Source of the DNA: Ga0077527 sp021300125
Lineage (GTDB): Bacteria; Pseudomonadota; Gammaproteobacteria; Burkholderiales; SG8-41
Length of the DNA: 64,000 nt
Assembly (NCBI GenBank): GCA_046339595.1
Contig: JBKDUF010000027.1
Coordinates: 1-64,000 of the forward strand
Direction of reading: 5' to 3'
This document shows positions 52,469 to 60,864 of the stretch, one piece after another. A program made the position numbers and the translations under genes. The notes under the pieces were generated by a model. It did no database searches and was not told the DNA's origin. It saw nothing but the letters and a program-made list of their open reading frames with translations. Each line of letters starts with the position of its first letter. The stretch's first letter is position 1.

Positions 52469-53233
52469 TCAGCGCCGCAGCAGCCGGCGTACCCGTTCGA
52501 GGTCATGCGGCGTGTCCACGCCGGGATGCGGCGCCGCCGCACTTACGGCGACGCTGATGCGATAGCCGTGGGCCAGCGCGCGCAGCTGTTCCAGTGCCTC
52601 GAGTTTCTCGATCGGCGCGGGCGCCAGCCGGGTGTAGGCGGCGAGGAAACTGCAGCGATAGGCATAGATGCCGAGGTGGCGCAGTGCGGCAAGGCCGGCA
52701 GGCAGCACGCGGCCCGGCCTGCCGCCGGACCAGGCATCACGGGCCCAGGGGATCGGCGCGCGGCTGAAGTAGAGCGCAAGCCCGTGGCGGTCGAGTACGA
52801 CCTTGACCACGTTCGGATTGGCCATGTCGGCTGCGTCGCGGATGCGGCAGGCGGCGGTGGCGATGGCGGCCTCGCGGTGCGCGGCGAGGTTTTCGGCGAC
52901 GCGGCCGATCAGTGCCGGTGCAATCAGCGGCTCGTCGCCCTGCACGTTGACCACGATGTGCCGGGCGGGCAGGCGCATTTTTTTTGCAACCTCGGCGATG
53001 CGGTCGGTACCCGAGGCATGGTCGGTGCGGGTCATCAGTGCGCGAAAGCCGTGCGCCGTCACTGCATCGAGGATGCGCCGGTCATCGGTGGCCACCACCA
53101 CATCCGCAGCGCCGCTTCTGGCGGCGCGTTCGGCCACGCGCACCACCATCGGCTTGCCGCCGATGTCGGCAAGCGGCTTGCCCGGCAGCCGGGTCGAGGC
53201 GTAGCGGGCCGGAATGACGACGGTGAATTTCAT
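52469..53233 (-). CDS. kdsB: 3-deoxy-manno-octulosonate cytidylyltransferase
   Basis: 254 residues. The CTP-binding N-terminus VVIPARYASTRLPGKPLADIGGKPMV (about 4-29) and VNVQGDEPLIAP are diagnostic. It makes CMP-Kdo for lipopolysaccharide. It is the last gene of the exbB-exbD-lpxK-ycaR-kdsB run and ends about 140 bp before adk. Confidence 0.97.
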   Translation of the reverse strand: MKFTVVIPARYASTRLPGKPLADIGGKPMVVRVAERAARSGAADVVVATDDRRILDAVTAHGFRALMTRTDHASGTDRIAEVAKKMRLPARHIVVNVQGDEPLIAPALIGRVAENLAAHREAAIATAACRIRDAADMANPNVVKVVLDRHGLALYFSRAPIPWARDAWSGGRPGRVLPAGLAALRHLGIYAYRCSFLAAYTRLAPAPIEKLEALEQLRALAHGYRISVAVSAAAPHPGVDTPHDLERVRRLLRR

Positions 53234-53255
53234 GGCGGGGCGCGGAGCCGGGAAC

Positions 53256-53435
53256 CTAGACTTCTTCTTCGGGGGGCAGTTTGCGCGCGTCTTCCTCGAG
53301 CATCACCGGAATGCCGTCCTGCACCGGGTAGCCGAGCCTGCAGGGTTTGCACAGCAGCTCGGCGGCGGATTTGCGGTAGAGGAGCGGCCCCTTGCACAGC
53401 GGGCAGACCAGGATGTCGAGCAGTTTTTCGTCCAT
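53256..53435 (-). CDS. ycaR: Trm112/YcaR-type small zinc-ribbon protein
   Basis: 59 residues, start ATG at 53435. The sequence begins MDEKLLDILVCPLCKGPL and has CKPCRLGYPVQDGIPVM. The two CxxC pairs form the zinc ribbon of the UPF0434/YcaR family, related to the Trm112 activator of methyltransferases. It lies between lpxK and kdsB, its usual place. In bacteria its partner is uncertain. Confidence 0.9.
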   Translation of the reverse strand: MDEKLLDILVCPLCKGPLLYRKSAAELLCKPCRLGYPVQDGIPVMLEEDARKLPPEEEV

Positions 53436-53439
53436 GGCA

Positions 53440-54438
53440 TCAATCGGCAGGTTGTTCGAGACGGGCGAGGATCATTTCGCACAGGCGCTGATCGGGCTCG
53501 GCATCGACCACCAGTGCCCAATGCCGCGTGGTCGCGAATGCTTCGCATTTTACGGCATCCTTTTCCGTCATCACGATGTCGTCATCACCGGCAAACACAA
53601 GGTCACGGGCGCTGAACGGATGATGGTCGGCAAAGGCCTGCGGCAGGCACGACAGGCCCATCGCGCCAAGCTGTGAGAAAAACCTTGCCGGGTTGCCGAT
53701 GCCGGCGATGGCGTGCACCCGGCGTCCCCTGAAATGGGAGGCTTCGACTGCCAGCGAGGGGTCGGCGAGGTTGCGGAACAGGCCCGGGCGGAGCCTCATC
53801 ACCAGCGCCTGCGGATGGATCGCGGCGGCCTTGCCGCCCGCCCCTGTTGCGTTGATCACCACGGCGTCCACGCTGTCAAGCCGCGACGGCGGCTCGCGCA
53901 GGGGCCCGGCGGGCAGCGGCCAGCCGTTGCCGAGGCCGAGCGCGCCATCAACCACCGCGATTTCGAAATCGCGGGCCAGCCGGTAATGCTGCAGGCCGTC
54001 GTCGCAGAGGATCACGGTCGTGAGGGGTTCGGCGGCGAGCATTGCTTCAGCAGTGGCCGCGCGGTCTACGCCCACCCATACCGGACAGCCGGCGCGCCGC
54101 GCGAGCAGGCAGGGTTCGTCGCCGTAGTCTGCAGGCCGTCCCGCGGGCGGTACCGGCCGTGGATCGCGCCGCGCCGCGCCGTAGCCGCGGCTGATGATCG
54201 CGGGTTGCTGGCCGTGTTCGCGCAGCCATTGTGCCAGCCACAGCGTGAGCGGCGTCTTGCCAGTGCCGCCTGCGGTGATGTTGCCAACCACGATCACCGG
54301 CACGCGCAGCCGCCGCGGTTCCCGCCAGCGACGCCAGCAGAGGCGGCGCAGGGCGGCGACCGCCGCGAACGCCAGGGCCAGGGGCAGCAGCAGCACGGCC
54401 AGCGGGCCGCGTTGCTGCCAGTGGGTGGGTGTTGCCAT
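53440..54438 (-). CDS. lpxK: Tetraacyldisaccharide 4'-kinase
   Basis: 332 residues. An N-terminal hydrophobic helix (LAVLLLPLALAFAAVAAL) anchors it to the inner membrane. Walker A is NITAGGTGKTP (about 53-63), and DDGLQHYRLARDFEI is the family signature. It phosphorylates the lipid A precursor at the 4' position. Four bases separate it from ycaR and 22 from exbD. Confidence 0.96.
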   Translation of the reverse strand: MATPTHWQQRGPLAVLLLPLALAFAAVAALRRLCWRRWREPRRLRVPVIVVGNITAGGTGKTPLTLWLAQWLREHGQQPAIISRGYGAARRDPRPVPPAGRPADYGDEPCLLARRAGCPVWVGVDRAATAEAMLAAEPLTTVILCDDGLQHYRLARDFEIAVVDGALGLGNGWPLPAGPLREPPSRLDSVDAVVINATGAGGKAAAIHPQALVMRLRPGLFRNLADPSLAVEASHFRGRRVHAIAGIGNPARFFSQLGAMGLSCLPQAFADHHPFSARDLVFAGDDDIVMTEKDAVKCEAFATTRHWALVVDAEPDQRLCEMILARLEQPAD

Positions 54439-54460
54439 CGGCAGGCCAGCCAGGACCGGA

Positions 54461-54877
54461 TTATTTCTTGGCCTGGGTGGTGAAGGTGATCTTGGGATAA
54501 CCCGCGATCTGCGCCGCCTCCATCACGCGCACCACGGACTGATGTGACGCGTTGGCGTCGGCGTTGATCACGATCACCGGGTCCTTCATGTCGCCCGCGG
54601 CGCGCTTGAGCGCCTCGGCCAGCGCGGCGGGGTTGCCCGAGGGCACCGTGCTGCGGTTGATGCTGGTGTTGCCCTTGGCGTCGACCGCGACATCGAGCTT
54701 TGACGGACGCTCCGGCGCCTTGCCGGCCTCGGCAGTGGGCAGGTTGATCTGCAGTTCGGCGAAGCGCGAATAGGTGGTGGTGACCATCAGGAAGATCAGG
54801 ATCACCAGCAGCAGGTCGATCAACGGGATGAAGTTGATCTCGGGTTCTTCACGGAAATTGCGGCTGCGCAGTTTCAT
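54461..54877 (-). CDS. exbD: ExbD/TolR-family biopolymer transport protein
   Basis: 138 residues. One membrane helix (about 14-36, INFIPLIDLLLVILIFLMVT) carries the conserved Asp of the proton channel. The rest is periplasmic. It works with the ExbB/TolQ-type protein encoded 9 bp upstream to energise an outer-membrane transporter or Tol-type system. No tonB gene is seen here. Confidence 0.93.
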   Translation of the reverse strand: MKLRSRNFREEPEINFIPLIDLLLVILIFLMVTTTYSRFAELQINLPTAEAGKAPERPSKLDVAVDAKGNTSINRSTVPSGNPAALAEALKRAAGDMKDPVIVINADANASHQSVVRVMEAAQIAGYPKITFTTQAKK

Positions 54878-54886
54878 CGCCGGGAC

Positions 54887-55495
54887 TTATGCGTTGCGCT
54901 CGCCATGCACCAGTTCGACCAGCTTCACCGCCTGCATCTGCATTTCCACCATCAGTGCATCGACCCTGGCGCGGAAGTAGCGGTAGAACACCATGCTCGG
55001 TACCGCGACCACCAGGCCGAAGGCGGTGTTGTAGAGCGCGATCGAGATGCCCTGGGCGAGCGCCAGCGGGTTGCTGCCGGTTGGCGACTGCGAGCCGAAA
55101 ATCTCGATCATGCCGATCACGGTGCCGAACAGGCCGAGCAGCGGCGAGATCGCGGCAATGGTGCCGAGGCTGGTCAGGAAACGCTCAAGGTCGAGCGAGA
55201 CCACGTGGCCGGCTTCCTCGATCGCCTCGCGCATCACTGCAGGCGAATGTTTTTCCTGGCGCAGTCCCGCGGCAAGGATCTGCCCGAGCGGGGCGGCGGC
55301 TGCAAGCTGCGACAGCAGCTGCGGGGTCACGCCGTTCTGGCGGTAGGCCTGAACCGCGTGGTTGAGCATGTCTTTGGGCAACACCACGTTGTGGCGCAGC
55401 GACCACAGCCGTTCACCGATGATTGCCAGCGCGAGCACAGAGCACAGGATCAGCGGCCAGATCGGCCAGCCGGCCGCTTCGATAATGGAAATCAC
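54887..55495 (-). CDS. exbB: ExbB/TolQ/MotA-type proton channel protein
   Basis: 202 residues from a GTG at 55495, where the sequence MISIIEAAGWPIWPLILCS matches the family; longer in-frame extension upstream is not family-like. Three membrane segments are present. LGLFGTVIGMIEIF (about 136-149) and GISIALYNTAFGLVVAVPS are the MotA/TolQ/ExbB signatures. It heads the exbB-exbD-lpxK-ycaR-kdsB operon. Confidence 0.93.
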   Translation of the reverse strand: MISIIEAAGWPIWPLILCSVLALAIIGERLWSLRHNVVLPKDMLNHAVQAYRQNGVTPQLLSQLAAAAPLGQILAAGLRQEKHSPAVMREAIEEAGHVVSLDLERFLTSLGTIAAISPLLGLFGTVIGMIEIFGSQSPTGSNPLALAQGISIALYNTAFGLVVAVPSMVFYRYFRARVDALMVEMQMQAVKLVELVHGERNA

Positions 55496-55563
55496 TTGTG
55501 GGATTCCGTTCTTGCGTTTACGAAATGGTGTTTGAGAACCGGCGCAGCGCGGAAGGGCGCGGC

Positions 55564-55752
55564 ATGAAAAAAATTCGCGTAACTGTAGCCGCCGCACCGC
55601 GAATCAGCAAGCGCGCTGCGGCGAAGCCCTTGAGTCGCAAGGCACTTTTCGGATTGTCCACAAAAGCTGTGGATAAGGCTGTGCGCAGCCTGGGCACAGA
55701 TGCGCCAAGTGCAGCGCCGGCCTCGCTTTTTGCCTGGCTGCGCAATGCTTGA
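55564..55752 (+). CDS. Possible small basic protein, weak evidence
   Basis: 62 residues, very rich in Ala, Lys and Arg, starting MKKIRVTVAAAPRISKRAAA. GGAAGGG precedes the ATG by six bases. Third codon positions are less GC-biased than in neighbours, and the frame contains the DnaA-like boxes. It could be chance. Confidence 0.22.
   Translation: MKKIRVTVAAAPRISKRAAAKPLSRKALFGLSTKAVDKAVRSLGTDAPSAAPASLFAWLRNA
55654..55676. promoter_or_regulatory. Inverted pair of DnaA-box-like sequences
   Basis: TTGTCCACA (55654-55662, one base from the TTATCCACA consensus) faces TGTGGATAA (55668-55676, a perfect box on the other strand) across a 5-bp spacer. A DnaA or local regulatory role is possible; no replication gene is nearby. 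Confidence 0.45.
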
Positions 55753-55756
55753 CCTC

Positions 55757-55795
55757 TAAAATTATTCAATAAAAACATGTGCTTATCAAATTACC
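55757..55795. repeat. AT-rich boundary element E7
   Basis: Minus strand reads GGTAATTTGATAAGCACATG and then TTTTTATTGAATAATTTTA, closely matching element E1. It overlaps the putative uup -35 region. Confidence 0.52.
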
Positions 55796-55810
55796 GGTAA
55801 CGGATATACT
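55783..55810 (+). promoter_or_regulatory. Putative uup promoter, leaderless
   Basis: TTATCA and TATACT are 16 bp apart. The -10 box ends 7 bp before the uup ATG, so transcription would begin at or next to the start codon. Confidence 0.5.
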
Positions 55811-55817
55811 GCACGCC

Positions 55818-57641
55818 ATGGTTTTACTGGCAATTGACAACGCCGAACTGGCCCATGGCCTGCATCCGCTGCTGGACAGCGCCCGCCTGACGCTGCAGGC
55901 CGGCGAGCGCATCGGTCTCATCGGCCGTAACGGCAGCGGCAAATCCTCGCTGCTGCAGATCATCGCCGGGCACGGCATGCTCGACGGCGGTGAAATCCGC
56001 CGCGCCGATGCGCTGCACATGGTGCTGGTCGAGCAGGAGCCGGAGCTGCCGGCCGCGGCATCGCTGCATGACAGCCTGGCGCTGCGTGGCGGGCTGGCCG
56101 CAATCAGCGACGAACGCGAGCGCTGGCGCCTCGACGCGCGCATGGCCGCATGCCTGCAGCGCTTCGGGCTCGATGGCGGGCGCTCGCCCGCGACCTGTTC
56201 CGGGGGCGAGTGCAAGCGCGCGGCGCTGGCGCTGGCTTTTGCCCTGCAGCCCGACCTGCTTCTGCTCGACGAGCCGACCAACCACCTCGACATCGCGGGC
56301 ATTACGCTGCTCGAGGACTGGCTGCTCCGGGGCGGCCCGCATTCGGCGATCGTGATCACCCATGACCGCGCTTTCCTCGACCGTGTCGCCACGCGCATCG
56401 TCGAACTCGATCGCGGGCTGCTGCGGTCTTATCCCGGCAATTTCGCGGCATACGAGGCGCGCAAGGCCGATGAGCTGGCTGCGGAGGAAAAGGCCAACCG
56501 CCGTTTCGACAAGTTCTGGGCGCAGGAAGAGGTGTGGATCCGCAAGGGCGTCGAAGCTCGGCGCACCCGCAATGAAGGCCGGGTATTGCGGCTCGAGGCG
56601 CTGCGGGTTGAACGTGCGGTGCGGCGCGAGCGCATGGGCAATGTCAGGCTCGCGCTTTCAGCCGGCGAGCGTTCCGGCAAGCTGGTTGCAGAACTCGAGG
56701 ACGTGTCGAAGTCCCTCGGCACGCGCACGGTGGTGCGCAACCTCGACCTGCGTGTCATGCGCGGCGACCGCATCGGGCTGATCGGTGCCAACGGCGCCGG
56801 CAAGACCACGCTGATCAAGCTGATCCTCGGCGAGCTGCCGCCGGACGCCGGCACGGTGCGCCTGGGCAGCAACCTGCGCGTGGCCTATTTCGACCAGCTG
56901 CGGACACAACTCGATCCCGAACGCACGCTGGCCGACACCATCAGTCCCGGTTCCGAGTGGGTCGAGACCGCCGGCGGGCGCAAGCATGTGATGAGTTATC
57001 TCGGCGACTTCCTGTTTCCGCCCCAGCGCGCCCAGGCCAAGGTCTCGATTCTCTCGGGTGGCGAGCGCAACCGCTTGCTGCTGGCGCGGCTGTTCGCGCA
57101 GCCGGCCAACCTGCTGGTCCTCGACGAGCCGACCAATGACCTTGACATTGAATCGCTGGAATTGCTCGAGGACACTCTGCAGTCCTATTCAGGCACGCTG
57201 CTGCTGGTCAGCCACGACCGTGCTTTTCTCGACAACGTGGTGACGCAGACCCTCGCCGCCGAGGGTGACGGCCGCTGGAAGGAATACGTCGGCGGGTACA
57301 GCGACTGGCTGGCGCAGCGGCTGCAGACGCCGGCCCCGGCTGATGTGGCCCCGGCAAAGGTGTCGCCCGCGGAAAAGGCGCCTCGTCAGGCTGGCGCGCG
57401 CAGCAAGCTCAGTTACAGGGAGCAGCGTGAACTGGGGCAGTTGCCTGATGAACTGGAGGCACTGGAGCGTGAACAGGCTGAACTGACGGCACGCATGGCA
57501 GGTGCCGATTATCACCGCCAGGGGGCGGCGCAGCTGAAATCGGATGGCGAGCGGCTGGCTGAAATCGAAAGCCTGCTCGATGAAAAATTCATGCGCTGGT
57601 CCGAGCTGGACCAGCGCGCAGCCCAGGCCGCCGGTGCCTGA
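55818..57641 (+). CDS. uup: ABC-F family ATPase Uup
   Basis: 607 residues with two ABC domains and no membrane part. Walker A motifs are GRNGSGKS (36-43) and GANGAGKT (about 325-332), signatures CSGGE and LSGGE, Walker B LLLLDEPTNHLD and LLVLDEPTNDLD. A charged linker (KADELAAEEKANRRFDKFWAQEE) and a C-terminal coiled-coil DNA-binding domain are typical of Uup. ABC-F proteins act on ribosomes; Uup also affects transposon excision and branched DNA. Start at 55818, with a promoter close upstream. Confidence 0.93.
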   Translation: MVLLAIDNAELAHGLHPLLDSARLTLQAGERIGLIGRNGSGKSSLLQIIAGHGMLDGGEIRRADALHMVLVEQEPELPAAASLHDSLALRGGLAAISDERERWRLDARMAACLQRFGLDGGRSPATCSGGECKRAALALAFALQPDLLLLDEPTNHLDIAGITLLEDWLLRGGPHSAIVITHDRAFLDRVATRIVELDRGLLRSYPGNFAAYEARKADELAAEEKANRRFDKFWAQEEVWIRKGVEARRTRNEGRVLRLEALRVERAVRRERMGNVRLALSAGERSGKLVAELEDVSKSLGTRTVVRNLDLRVMRGDRIGLIGANGAGKTTLIKLILGELPPDAGTVRLGSNLRVAYFDQLRTQLDPERTLADTISPGSEWVETAGGRKHVMSYLGDFLFPPQRAQAKVSILSGGERNRLLLARLFAQPANLLVLDEPTNDLDIESLELLEDTLQSYSGTLLLVSHDRAFLDNVVTQTLAAEGDGRWKEYVGGYSDWLAQRLQTPAPADVAPAKVSPAEKAPRQAGARSKLSYREQRELGQLPDELEALEREQAELTARMAGADYHRQGAAQLKSDGERLAEIESLLDEKFMRWSELDQRAAQAAGA

Positions 57642-57664
57642 AACGGGAGCACGCAGGAGCAGAC

Positions 57665-58486
57665 ATGAGCGGCAATGAGCTGTCAGGGCAGGTGGCAATC
57701 GTCACCGGAGCCACACGCAAACGCGGCCTGGGCCGGGCGATCGCGCTGAGCCTCGCGCAGGCCGGCGCCGACGTCGCGGTCACCGGGGCCAGTGCAAAAG
57801 GCAGCCTGACCGAGGATGAACGGCAGGAGGGCTGGCTGGGCCTCTCCAGCGTGGTCGATGAAATCCGCGCGCTGGGCCGCCGCGCCCTCGGCGTCGTGGT
57901 CGATGTCAGCGATGCCGCCGCGGTGCGGCGCATGGTGGACGAGGTGGTCGCCGGGCTGGGCGGCATCGACATCCTGGTCAATAACGCGGCCTATCCGCGC
58001 ACCCGCGACCGGGTGCCGGTGCAGCAGCTCGATGACGCCTTGTGGGCGCGCATTGTCGAGGTCAACCTCAACGGCGCGATGTACTGCTCGAAATACGCGG
58101 CGGCGCAGATGCTCAGGCAGGGCCGTGGCGGCAGCATCGTCAGCATTTCCTCGGGCGCCGCGCTGAAGGCGCCGGTCAATTTCGCGGCCTATGCGGCATC
58201 GAAGGCCGGCGTGCATGCCCTGACCTCATCGCTGGCCGACGAACTGGGGCCCGCGGGCATCACCGCCAATGTCATCGCACCCGGATTCCTCGACACCGCA
58301 CGCATCGACATGCTGCGCGAGGAGGGGCGCTGGGAACGGCGGCTCTCGACCATCCCGATCCGGCGTCCGGGTACGCCGCAGGAAGTTGCCGAACTGGTGC
58401 GCTACCTCTGCGGGCCGCATGCGCGCTGGATCAGCGGCGAGGTGTTCCTGATCAACGGCGGGGAAGTGCGGCGCGCGGCGAACTGA
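57665..58486 (+). CDS. Short-chain dehydrogenase/reductase
   Basis: 273 residues. The cofactor motif TGATRKRGLGRAIA (about 15-28) is followed by NNAAYP and the catalytic Ser in SISSG with YAASK (Tyr-x-x-x-Lys). The C-terminal INGGE is standard. The substrate cannot be inferred. It sits between uup and xseA, 23 bp after uup. Confidence 0.9.
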   Translation: MSGNELSGQVAIVTGATRKRGLGRAIALSLAQAGADVAVTGASAKGSLTEDERQEGWLGLSSVVDEIRALGRRALGVVVDVSDAAAVRRMVDEVVAGLGGIDILVNNAAYPRTRDRVPVQQLDDALWARIVEVNLNGAMYCSKYAAAQMLRQGRGGSIVSISSGAALKAPVNFAAYAASKAGVHALTSSLADELGPAGITANVIAPGFLDTARIDMLREEGRWERRLSTIPIRRPGTPQEVAELVRYLCGPHARWISGEVFLINGGEVRRAAN

Positions 58487-58522
58487 CGCCGAGTGACCGC
58501 GATGACGTCGTAGAATCCGGCC

Positions 58523-59875
58523 ATGGCAGATCTTTTTGAGCGGGCGCAGCAGCAGGCGACTCCGCCGGCGGTGATTTCGGTGGCGGAGTTGAACCGCCTT
58601 GCGCGCAGCGCGGTCGAGTGCGGCGTGCCGCTGACCTGGGTGGCCGGCGAAATTTCCAATTTCAAGCGCTACGACAGCGGCCATTGCTATTTCACGCTGA
58701 AGGACAGCGAGGCCCAGGTCGATGCCGTGATGTTCCGCCACAAGGCGCAGTACCTGGACTGGCAGCCCGGCAACGGGCTGCAGGTCGAGGTGCGCGCCAC
58801 CGCGACGGTGTATGAGGCGCGCGGCAAGTTCCAGCTGGTGGTCGATGCGATGCGGCGCGCCGGTCTTGGCGCGTTGTATGCGGCTTTTGAAAAACTGAAG
58901 GCGAAGCTCGAGGCCGAGGGGCTGTTCGATGCGGCTTTGAAGCGCGAACTGCCGCCGTTCCCGCGCACGGTCGGCGTGGTGACCTCGCCACAGGCAGCGG
59001 CGCTGCGCGATGTGATCACCGCGCTCGGCCGGCGCATGCCCGGCATCACCGTGATCATCTATCCGACGCCGGTGCAGGGCGAGGGTGCCGGCGCCAGAAT
59101 CGCCGACGCGATACGGCTCGCGGGCGAGCGCGCCGAGTGCGAGGTGCTGATCGTCTGCCGCGGCGGCGGCAGCATCGAGGACCTGTGGGCCTTCAACGAC
59201 GAAGCGGTGGCGCGGGCGATCCGTGCCTGCCCGCTGCCAGTGGTGAGCGGCGTCGGGCACGAGACCGACTTCACCATCGCCGACTTTGCCGCCGACCTGC
59301 GCGCGCCGACGCCGACCGCGGCTGCCGAACTGGTCAGCCCCGATGGCGTGAAGCTGCGGCGCGATACCGCGCTGCTCGGCCAGCAACTTCAGCGCGTGTT
59401 CCAGCGCGAGCTGGAAGACCGTATGCAGCGCGTCGACTTTCTCGGCCGCGGGCTGGTGCATCCGGGCGAGCAGATCCGCAACCGCATGGCCAACCTAGAG
59501 CACCTGGCCACGCGGCTCGGTGGCGCCTGGACCCGCGGCGCGGAGGAGCGCGGCTGGCGGCTGCGAGCGCAGGCGCAGCGTCTGCGCGCCGCGCTGCCCG
59601 ATGTGGCGGCACTGGGCGAACGCCAGCTGGATTTTGCGCGCCGCCTGCGCATTGCCGTGCGCATGCGGCTGGCCGGCGCCGGCGAGCGGCTGCAGGCGGT
59701 GCAGGCGAGCCTGACCCATCTCAATCCGGAGCGTGTGCTGGAGCGCGGCTACAGCATCACCCGTACCGTCGACGGTTCCATCGTGCGCGATGCCGCGCAG
59801 CTCAAGCCTGGGCAGGAACTGGAACTGCTGTTGGCGCGCGGACGTGCCGGCGTCGAAGTCAAAAAGACGGGTTGA
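58523..59875 (+). CDS. xseA: Exodeoxyribonuclease VII large subunit
   Basis: 450 residues. An OB-fold N-terminal domain (VTWVAGEISNFKRYDSGHCYFTLKD-like) is followed by the nuclease core with VGVVTSPQAAALRDV, CRGGGSIEDLWAFNDE and SGVGHETDFTIADFAADLRAPTPTAAAE, then a coiled-coil region and a C-terminal ALxRGYSI-type end. With XseB it digests single-stranded DNA. TAGAAT ends 6 bp before the ATG, so the mRNA may be leaderless. Confidence 0.96.
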   Translation: MADLFERAQQQATPPAVISVAELNRLARSAVECGVPLTWVAGEISNFKRYDSGHCYFTLKDSEAQVDAVMFRHKAQYLDWQPGNGLQVEVRATATVYEARGKFQLVVDAMRRAGLGALYAAFEKLKAKLEAEGLFDAALKRELPPFPRTVGVVTSPQAAALRDVITALGRRMPGITVIIYPTPVQGEGAGARIADAIRLAGERAECEVLIVCRGGGSIEDLWAFNDEAVARAIRACPLPVVSGVGHETDFTIADFAADLRAPTPTAAAELVSPDGVKLRRDTALLGQQLQRVFQRELEDRMQRVDFLGRGLVHPGEQIRNRMANLEHLATRLGGAWTRGAEERGWRLRAQAQRLRAALPDVAALGERQLDFARRLRIAVRMRLAGAGERLQAVQASLTHLNPERVLERGYSITRTVDGSIVRDAAQLKPGQELELLLARGRAGVEVKKTG

Positions 59876-60022
59876 ATGTCCGTGCTGCGGCGCAGGCTTG
59901 ACGCCCCTGTCATGGCCGCCTTGTCTACGGTCGCAGATCGAGTACGCAGCCGCATGCGGCTGCATCAACACCACAGGCATTTCCCGAATACCCCCCGAAT
60001 ACCGAAGAAAACTCCAGAAGAC

Positions 60023-60859
60023 ATGAGCGGCGAACTCGACTTCACCCAGCCCGCGCAAAGCGACGTCTACAACGCCAACGTGGCGCGGCTTTTTTTTCAT
60101 ACCCACGGCAAGGCGCGCAGCCTGGCGCCAGCCACCACGCTGTTTGCCGAGAATACGCCCGGGAAAAGCATGTTTTTCCTGGCGGGCGGCGAGATCACGC
60201 TCACCCGCGGCGGCAAGTCGCTGGACGTGATCAAGGCCGGCGAGGTGCTGGGCGAGATGTCGGTATTGACCGGCGAGCCGCGCAGCGCGACCGCCACCGC
60301 ACGCAGCGCAGCCGAATTGATCGAGCTCGATGCCGCGTCCTTCTCCGGCGCGATCCAGCAGGCGCCCGAGTTCGCGCTGATGCTGCTGGCGATGATGATC
60401 AAGCGCCTGCGCCTCGCTTTGGCGATGCAGAGGCTCGGCAAGCCCGCGGCCACCGGCACGCCCGAAACCATTCCGACTTCCGGCACCGTGTTCGATGCCG
60501 CGCTGCTGAAGGACCTGACCTCGAGCTTTCCTGCGCGTCCTCCGGCGTTCCAGCCCAAAAATGCGGTGATCATGCGTGAGGGCGAGGCCGGCATCTTCAT
60601 GTATGTGGTGATGGACGGCATCGTGCGCATCAGCGCCGGTGACAAGGTGGTCGAGCTGGTGAAGGCGGGCGGCGTGTTCGGCGAGATGGCGCTGGTCGAC
60701 CAGTCAAAACGCGCGGCCTCGGCCGCGGCGGGCAGCGACTGCAGCCTGATGTCGATCAACCGCAACGATTTCCTGACCCTGATCCGCAGCAATCCCGCCT
60801 TCGGCCTGGCGCTGCTAAAAGCGCTGGCGATCCGGCTGCGCAACACCAACCGCAGGTAA
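60023..60859 (+). CDS. Protein with two cyclic-nucleotide-binding domains
   Basis: 278 residues from the ATG at 60023; an alternative ATG lies at 59876, directly after xseA, but its 49 extra residues are not domain-like. Two Crp-type cNMP-binding folds lie at about 30-140 and 165-275, each with a GEVLGEMSVL/GGVFGEMALVD phosphate-binding-cassette-like element. The Arg that contacts the cyclic phosphate is present as EPRSATA in the first domain and KRAASAAA in the second. No DNA-binding helix-turn-helix is attached, so this is a sensor or adaptor. Confidence 0.8.
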   Translation: MSGELDFTQPAQSDVYNANVARLFFHTHGKARSLAPATTLFAENTPGKSMFFLAGGEITLTRGGKSLDVIKAGEVLGEMSVLTGEPRSATATARSAAELIELDAASFSGAIQQAPEFALMLLAMMIKRLRLALAMQRLGKPAATGTPETIPTSGTVFDAALLKDLTSSFPARPPAFQPKNAVIMREGEAGIFMYVVMDGIVRISAGDKVVELVKAGGVFGEMALVDQSKRAASAAAGSDCSLMSINRNDFLTLIRSNPAFGLALLKALAIRLRNTNRR

Positions 60860-60864
60860 CCCCC

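Larger units (their letters stand above)
55496..55817. other. Intergenic region, 322 bp, with inverted DnaA-like boxes and an AT-rich element
   Basis: This lies between divergent exbB and uup. It contains a possible 62-codon frame (55564-55752), two inverted DnaA-box-like 9-mers and element E7 with the uup promoter. Confidence 0.6.
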
